Source: Panopea generosa
Lineage: Eukaryota; Mollusca; Bivalvia; Adapedonta; Hiatellidae
DNA length: 64,000 bases
Reading direction: 5' to 3'
NCBI GenBank assembly: GCA_029582155.1
Contig: CM055908.1
Coordinates: forward strand, 25,172,757-25,236,756
Shown here: in pieces, positions 57,780-64,000 of the stretch
Position numbering within the stretch: position 1 is the stretch's first letter
How the letters are laid out: every line of letters begins with the position of its first letter
Made by a program: the position numbers and the translations under genes
Notes under the pieces: generated by a model
The model's database searches: none
What the model was told of the DNA's origin: nothing
The model's input: the letters and a program-made list of their open reading frames with translations, nothing else

Positions 57780-58620
57780 CAAATGTTCCATCAATTACTC
57801 TAATATTGAAGATTGTTTGGTATGATGAACTTGGATTCAAACATTTATCTTTAATCAAATGTAAAGCAATATTTATGCATTTCATATATTATAATCCATT
57901 AAACAGCCACTTTTCCAATTAGCAAAAAATGTGTTAAACTTGAGTAGTCGATCTCTGCCATATTTAAATTACCTCATAAATTACCTGCCTAATAAGAAAT
58001 TTATGTTTCTGATGTCTAATACTTAAAGACATAGCAACATCATTGGAAACAGGAAATGCTTCTGTGGGGTAGTCACATGATGGCGGTTATAAATAATTCT
58101 TGTTTCTAAGTCTTCGTTAAAAATACGTTTTCCTTATTTTAATGGTCATTTTTTTATTTGAATGGCATTATTGATGTATTTTGAACATTTTGAATGAATG
58201 AATGAATGAATGAATGAATGAATGAATGAATGGTGTTTTACGGCACGTCGACACATAAATAGGTCATTTTGTGCGCGCAAGGAAATTTTGAAAGCATTGT
58301 CATGTTTTAATTGTGAATTTAGAAAAATAAAATTGATGTTTGGAAATTGGGGTATGAATACATGATTTCAGAAGTCAAACATTTATTATTTACTATAGAA
58401 TATCAAACAAAAAATAGATAGTGGGCTAACACCTATATCTAAAAAGTCTAAACTTCAATTTGAAATGACAAAATAATCTGGTGAACAGAATGATGAAACG
58501 TTCGAATAAAAAGGTCAAGATGATTCATTGGCAGGCTATTAAAGATTTCATGAACATCGTAGAGAGCACTTTTCTAGATGACATTTCAATAAACATATTG
58601 TGTATTGTTCATGTTTTCAG
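57780..58620. other. Intronic sequence with a SINE-F tail
   Basis: AT-rich apart from the fragment at 58191-58280. The last bases are the acceptor of the next coding exon. Confidence 0.45.
58191..58280 (-). mobile_element. SINE-F 3' end fragment
   Basis: A GAAT-repeat run is followed by GGTGTTTTACGGCACGTCGA and CACATAAATAGGTCATTTTG, the reverse complement of the tail region of the 767-1139 insert. Confidence 0.7.
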
Positions 58621-58687
58621 ATAAATCAAGATGCGGGATTCAAGTTGAGTGAGTCCGCTCAAGCCAAGCTCGGCGCTGTTGGACAAG
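58621..58687 (+). CDS. Second coding exon of the unrecognised gene
   Basis: A pyrimidine-rich acceptor (TGTTCATGTTTTCAG) precedes 67 nt ending CAAG at a GTAGCT donor (58688). In the frame set by the 50277 exon it reads INQDAGFKLSESAQAKLGAV then GQ, fully open, leaving phase 1. It is GC-rich compared with its flanks. The composition (Ala, Ser, Lys, Gln) fits a soluble helical protein; I do not recognise the family. At least one further exon must lie beyond the window, and a possible acceptor occurs at its last bases. Confidence 0.6.
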
Positions 58688-59784
58688 GTAGCTACAATAA
58701 ATATGTATTAAAGATGCTTGGTACTGCAACATAACAGTTCTTATTTTGACAAATTTACATGAAGGGTGCCAGATAGTCAGAATTGTTCTACATAGAAATA
58801 TAGAGATTACCATGTTATTGCCAGAATTAGGTGAAGTAGCGAAAAAAAATCAAGCACAACCTTTGTTGGCAAGTACTTCATTTTTTTTTGGTGCTGAATC
58901 TCAATTTTAGCCCAGCAAACAAACCCATGTGTGTACATCTGCACCAGAATATGATTCCAAATTTGATTGAAGAAATTAAAACGAAAGATATGTACATTGC
59001 TGTTTTATGGAAACTGTTCAACACAATTATAATTATTAGTAAATATTTATTGACATTGATAACAGTTAACCAAATGGTTAAAAAAATGTGACATGGGCTT
59101 GACACAACACAAAAACAATGACATCATCGATTTATGTGTTGCTAACATGATAAACCTTCTATGCCAATAAAGCAAAAGTTTATCTTGCCCCCACTTTATT
59201 ATGTAAAATTAAACATAAAGATCCAATACAGTAGAATGGCATTCTTAAGTAATATTATTAGAAAAAACAAACTCACAGGAAATAACTTAATAAAATTCGA
59301 TTCCGAATTTATACAAACGTTATGTCATTACAAGATGAGTCTAAAGCAGTGTTTCAAGATGACATACTTGTACTGTGAAGTCCCACATCAATGATGGCAA
59401 TTAGACATCTTGAGTCGTTCATCAAAGAAGCAGTAATTAGTGCCCTTAATTAGTCATCTGTTTCCTTTGTTCAATATCTGCCTGTTAAGTGTACCATATT
59501 GTGTGGTTTAGTCATGATCTACCTACTTCTTTAACTTAAAGTTTGCTGTTCACCATTTACAAACAAGGTAAACCCAGATCAGTTGACTCACTGTCTGGTC
59601 AGGATCTACAGTGTTTGCCTCTCAGTCACTCTTGATTACACTGAGTGATCATGAGACAGCGTTGCCTCAGACCACTTTGTGACAGAGGACCCCATTACAC
59701 TTGTAGAAATGGAAATGAAATGGTCCACAAACAAGAAATGGATGAGGTTATTATAGAACTGAGGGTAAAGTTTTAGTATGAATT
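58688..59784. other. Intronic AT-rich sequence
   Basis: Nothing recognised. Opposed frames of 60-77 codons at 58878-59394 are AT-rich and unsupported. Confidence 0.4.
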
Positions 59785-62398
59785 AGGGTCCTCCGTGACT
59801 AAGTGGTCACTTACCTCTCCCCACTGAGGTTGGAAATCACTTACTTCTCACCGCTAAGGCTGGAAATCACTCACCTCTCACTGCTGAGGTCAGAGATCAT
59901 TTACCTCTCACCGTTAAGATCACTTACCTCTCACTGCTGATGTCAGAGATCATTAACCTGTCATTGCTGAGGTCAGAAAACACTTACTCTCACCACTGAG
60001 GTAAAAAATCACTAACCTCTCAATGCTGACATCAGAGATCACTTACCTCACACTGCTGAGGTCAGACATCACTGAATTCTCACCACTGAGGTCTTAGATC
60101 TCTTACCTATCACTGCTGATGTCAGAGATAACTTACCTCTCATGACTGAGGTAAGAGATCACTAACCTCTCACCATTGAGGTCAGAGATCACTTACCTCC
60201 CACCACTGAGGTCAGAGATAACTTACCTCTCACCGCTGAGGTCAGAGATCACTTACCTCCCACCACTGATGTCAGAGATAACTTACCTCTCATGACTGAG
60301 GTAAGAGATCACTAACCTCTCACCATTGAGGTCAGAGATCACTTACCTCCCACCATTGAGGTCAGAGATAACTTACCTCTCACCGCTGAGGTCAGAGATC
60401 TCTTACCTCTCACCGCTGATGTCAGAGATAACTTACCTCTCACCAGTGAGGTCTTAGATCACTTACCTCTCACTGCTGAGGTCAGAGATCTCTTACCTCT
60501 CACCGCTGATGTCAGAGATAACTTACCTCTCACTGCTGAGGTCAGAGATCACTTACCTCTCACCGCTGAGGTCAGAGATAACTTACCTCTCACTGCTGAG
60601 GTCAGAGATAACTTACCTCTCATCGCTGATGTCAGAGATAACTTACCTCTCACTGCTGAGGTCAGAGATAACTTACCTCTCACTGCTGAGGTCAGAGATA
60701 ACTTACCTCTCACCACTGAGGTCTTAGATCACTTACCTCTCACCGCTGATGTCAGAGATAACTTACCTCTCACTGCTGAGGTCAGAGATCACTAACCTCT
60801 CACCGCTGATGTCAGAGATAACTTACCTCTCACCAGTGAGGTCTTAGATCACTTACCTCTCACTGCTGAGGTCAGAGATCATTTACCTCTCACCACTGAT
60901 GTCAGAGATAACTTACCTCTCACTGCTGAGGTCAGACATCACTTACCTCTCACCACTGATGTCAGAGATAACTTCCCTCTCACTACTGAGGTCTTAGATC
61001 ACTTACCTCTCACCACTGAGGTCAGAGATCACTTACCTCTCACCACTGAGGTCAGAGATCACTTACCTCTTACTGCTGAGATAACTTACCTCTCACTGCT
61101 GAGGTCAGACATCACTTACCTCTTACCACTGATGTCAGAGATAACTTTCCTCTCACTGCTGAGGTCTTAGATCACTTACCTCTCACCACTGAGGTCAGAG
61201 ATCACTTACCGCTCACCACTGAGGTCAGAGATCACTTACCATTCACCATTGAGGTCAGAAATAACTTACCTCTCAATGCTGAGGTCAGAGATACTAACCT
61301 CTCGCCACTGATGTCAGAGATCACTAACCCCTCACTGCTGAGGTCAGAGATAACTTACCACTCACCGCTGATGTCAGAGATAACTCACCTCTCACCGCTG
61401 AGGTCAGAGATCACTTTTCTCTCACTGCTGAGGTCAGAGATAACTTAACCTCTCACTGCTGAGGTCAGAGATAACTTACCACTCACCGCTGATGTCAGAG
61501 ATAACTCACCTCTCACCGCTGAGGTCAGAGATCACTTAGCTCTCACTGCTGAGGTCAGAGATAACTTAACCTCTCACTGCTGATGTCAGAGATAACTCAC
61601 CTCTCACCGCTGAGGTCAGAGATCACTTAGCTCTCACTGCTGAGGTCAGAGATAACTTAACCTCTCACTGCTGAGGTCAGAGATAACTTACCACTCACCG
61701 CTGATGTCAGAGATAACTAACCTCTCACTGCTGAGGTCAGAGATCACTGCTGAGGTCAGAGATCACTTACCTCTCACCGCTGAGGTCAGAGATCACTTAC
61801 CTCTCACCGCTGAGGTCAGAGATCACTTACCTCTCACCACTGAGGTCAGAGATCACTAACCCCTCACTGCTGATGTCAGAGATAACTAATCTCTCACCAC
61901 TGAGGTCAGAGATAACTTAACCTCTCACTGCTGAGGTCAGAGATAACTAACCACTCACCGCTGATGTCAGAGATAACTAACCTCTCACTGCTGAGGTCAG
62001 AGATCACTTTCCTCTCACCGCTGATGTCAGAGATCACTTACCTCTCACCACTGAGGTCAGAGATCACTAACCTCTCACCACTGAGATCAGAGATCACTTT
62101 CCTCTCACCACTGAGGTCAGAGATCACTAACCTCTCACCACTGAGGTCAGAGATCACTTACCTCTCACCGCTGAGGTCAGAGATCACTGACCTCTCACCA
62201 CTGAGGTCAGAGATCACTTTCCTCTCACCTCTGAGGTCGAAGGTTCAAGTTCGGAACAGTCCAAAAACTTTATGTGAGAAAGTTTGCCAGTTACATGCAA
62301 AACGGTAATGGTTCTTGTCAGATTCATTTGGAGATCTTCTTCCACCATTAAAACACATAACCTGAAATATTGTTGAAAATGGCTTTCAACCTAATTCA
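59785..62398 (+). mobile_element. SINE-B with a 2.4-kb internal tandem expansion
   Basis: Left piece: AGGGTCCTCCGTGACTAAGT plus GGTCAC, the SINE-B head. Right piece from 62238: AGGTTCAAGTTCGG (B box region), CCAAAAACTTTATGTGAGAA, GAGATCTTCTTCCACCATTA and ACCTGAAATATTGTTGAAAA. Between them the SINE's own 30-bp segment GATCACTTACCTCTCACCGC TGAGGTC has been amplified about 80 times. The A and B boxes are now 2.4 kb apart, so the internal RNA polymerase III promoter cannot be functional. Confidence 0.9.
59806..62237 (+). repeat. 30-bp minisatellite derived from SINE-B, about 81 copies
   Basis: The unit is AGATCACTTACCTCTCACCG plus CTGAGGTCAG, with variants AGATAAC, ACTGCTGAT and CACCACTGAGG. The period is 30 bp with occasional 15-bp or 1-bp indels. 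Because 30 is a multiple of three, frames such as SEITYLSLLR repeats stay open; they are not genes. Leftmost units differ most. Confidence 0.97.
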
Positions 62399-62564
62399 AA
62401 ATTATTCTTTTAATAATTGTTTTTGTCTGTTGACTCTAGTGTTACCTTATCCTTGTATTTTACAGTGTTTCACTGGCATAAAAAGCATAACAAATGTTAC
62501 ACTAGATATTGTGGTGTAAATAAAAAAAAAAAAAAATTGTCATACAATATTAGCTGTTAAAATG

Positions 62565-62696
62565 TCTAATGGATTTCTGCATAATTTGAGATGATATTAT
62601 ATGAACTGTTTAATGCTTTTTATAGTCGCTTGTAGTATAGTACCATACATCCCCAAATAAACACCTCCTAGTTGGTGCATTTTAAAAAGGGGTGTG
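62565..62696 (+). repeat. 131-bp direct repeat flanking a SINE, copy 1
   Basis: Begins TCTAATGGATTTCTGCATAA and ends GCATTTTAAAAAGGGGTGTG. It abuts the SINE-A that starts at 62697. Confidence 0.9.
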
Positions 62697-62972
62697 TCGT
62701 TAGCGCCTCTGACTATCAATCCTGGCATCGTGAGTTCGAATCCCTGCCAAGCAACAGTCTCCGTGATGATTGATATACAACATTGTGTCTCATTATCATT
62801 TGTCTCTCACTGCTGATTCGAGTGGGAAAGATATCAGTTACTTGCGGAGATGGAGTGTGCTCAAGTACTGGTTAACCTTCCAGAATCCCAGGAAACAGTG
62901 GTTAGGTTAACTGATCATCTGTAAGCCCTCGATGGCATAAAAATGATGCTTTATATTCAATGAATCAATCAA
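62697..62972 (+). mobile_element. SINE-A, 5'-truncated, between direct repeats
   Basis: Starts inside the A box (TCGTTAGCGCCTCTGACTAT), has a good B box (GAGTTCGAATCCCT), a full body with CTTCCAGAATCCCAGGAAAC and a short CAAT tail. Confidence 0.93.
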
Positions 62973-63103
62973 TCTAATGGATTTCTGCATAATTTGAAAT
63001 GATAACAATATTATATTCTGCTTGATGCTTTTCATAGTAGCGTGTTGTCTAGTGCCATATACCCCCCAAATAAATAGTGTGGTGCATTTTAAAAAGGGGT
63101 GTG
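62973..63103 (+). repeat. 131-bp direct repeat flanking a SINE, copy 2
   Basis: Same start and end words as copy 1 (TCTAATGGATTTCTGCATAA ... AAAAAGGGGTGTG), with about one difference per 6-8 bases in the middle. Confidence 0.9.
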
Positions 63104-63125
63104 GGACTTTGTATGAAGTGTTTAA

Positions 63126-63653
63126 GGCTATCCTTAAATAAATATTTGTTCTGACCCAATATTTTTCATGTGGGTAGGTAGGTAGGTAATTTTTGTTTGG
63201 CTAAATTTAGATTTCGTATTAAAGATTCTATTTTAAAGAAAAATGGACAGATTGATTGATTGATTGAATATTTAGCGTCATTTTTATGCCATCGAGGGCT
63301 AACAGACGATCAGTTAACCTAACCACTGTTTCCTGGGATTAACCAGTACTCGAGCACATCCCATCTCCGCAAGTAACTGATAACTTTCCCACTTGAATCA
63401 GTGGTGAGAGACGAATGATAATGAGACACAATGTCGTATGTCAATCATCACGGAGACTGTTGCCGGGTGGGGGATTCGAAGTCACGACCCCTGGATTGAT
63501 AGTCAGACGCATAACCGACTGAGCTAATCGGGCCCGGCAAAATCATGAAGAAAAAAAAATAAACGCTTTGAAAGTCAATAAAAAAGTTTGAATAGCTGCA
63601 ATTTTAATTGAGTAGGTAGGAGCATGGCAAACAGTTTTTTTTTAAGGATGGCC
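63126..63653 (+). mobile_element. MITE family H interrupted by a SINE-A
   Basis: Ends GGCTATCCTTAAATAAATAT and, on the reverse strand, GGCCATCCTTAAAAAAAAAC; TAA flanks at 63123-63125 and 63654-63656. The host interior breaks at AAAAATGGACAG and resumes with AAATCATGAAGAAAAAAA, the same order as in the uninterrupted sequence. Confidence 0.9.
63250..63538 (-). mobile_element. SINE-A, well-preserved full copy nested in family H
   Basis: Reads on the minus strand GCCGGGCCCGATTAGCTCAG, an A box with GTCGGTTATGCG, a B box close to consensus (one change), the body and a TTGATTGATTGATTGAAT tail (reverse). Its head is almost identical to the 22405 copy. Confidence 0.95.
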
Positions 63654-64000
63654 TAAAGTGCCAAAAAACATGCTGTTGGTTTATTCAACTGTTAACAACA
63701 GACTTTGAGCACATGCCAACTTAATGGTCTAGTTATGCTATTTGAGGAAGTTTAAAAAAAATAAAAAATTGTTAAGTTTTCCATTTCCAAAATGGTCCAG
63801 CTTTTTGCTATGAGAGAGTTTTTATTTTCACGTTTCAGAACTCACGAAACATCTGAGTAATATTTAAAATTGGATATGGGGGATATTGATGAGTCGTCTT
63901 TTTGTTTGCCATGAAAATGGATGAGAGTGTATTTATTCAGGGATATATAATTATGATATATTGTAACTAGTTAAGCAGTAACTTCAATTTATGTTGTAGG
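63654..64000. other. AT-rich sequence, possible splice acceptor at the edge
   Basis: No gene or repeat recognised. The last bases, ATTTATGTTGTAG then G, could be an acceptor for the next exon of the 50277/58621 gene, but the exon itself is outside the window. Confidence 0.2.

Noticed and set aside
60509-62308. SEITYLSLLR-repeat protein
   Set aside because: Translation of the 30-bp array inside SINE-B; the open frames are a property of the period.

Overview
The window looks like non-coding DNA from an animal nuclear genome. The base composition is about two-thirds A+T, there are no long open reading frames or bacterial-style genes, and the space is filled with tRNA-derived SINEs, small inverted-repeat DNA transposons (MITEs) and large minisatellites. 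The repeat style (SINEs with an A box, B box and CAAT-repeat tail; mariner-, Harbinger-, hAT- and piggyBac-like MITEs; many 15-60 bp minisatellites) resembles bivalve molluscs. That is an inference from general appearance; no species can be named from sequence alone.

Coding content is minimal. The best candidate gene is on the + strand. One exon (about 50190-50378, ATG at 50277, donor at 50379) joins in frame to a 67-nt exon at 58621-58687 across an 8.2-kb intron, giving 56 codons of an unrecognised protein that continues beyond the window. A second, weaker candidate is a terminal exon at about 30611-30767, followed 60 bp later by a polyadenylation signal. Possible non-coding first exons end in good splice donors at 6848 and 44089. 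Most of the window is therefore probably intron and intergenic sequence.

Layout: 0-13 kb holds scattered SINEs and MITEs, including a SINE between two 225-bp direct copies of host sequence, a hAT-like element and three SINE-B copies. 13.3-16.8 kb is a 55-bp minisatellite. 17.9-22.2 kb has a triple-nested transposon stack, a 45-bp minisatellite and 295 bp of pure CTGT repeat. 22.4-28 kb is SINE- and MITE-rich. 28.3-29.4 kb is a 17-bp array that turns into a 34-bp dimer array. 31.8-38.1 kb holds a mariner-like element, palindromic piggyBac-like MITEs and a 29-bp array. 38.3-42.2 kb has a 55-bp array and an array rich in TCTAGA. 42.7-53.6 kb carries many SINEs and MITEs around the first coding exon. 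54.3-55.3 kb is a 20-bp array. 56-64 kb holds more MITEs and SINEs, the second coding exon, and a 2.4-kb 30-bp array embedded inside a SINE-B copy.

The biologically interesting content is repeat evolution rather than a gene system: a minisatellite born from an internal segment of a tRNA-derived SINE; a five-copy TTAA-inserting MITE family with a near-perfect central palindrome; two of those copies at the same TTAA of another MITE family; and two SINEs flanked by unusually long direct repeats. Tandem repeats cover about 14 kb, roughly a fifth of the window. I found no convincing undescribed gene system.
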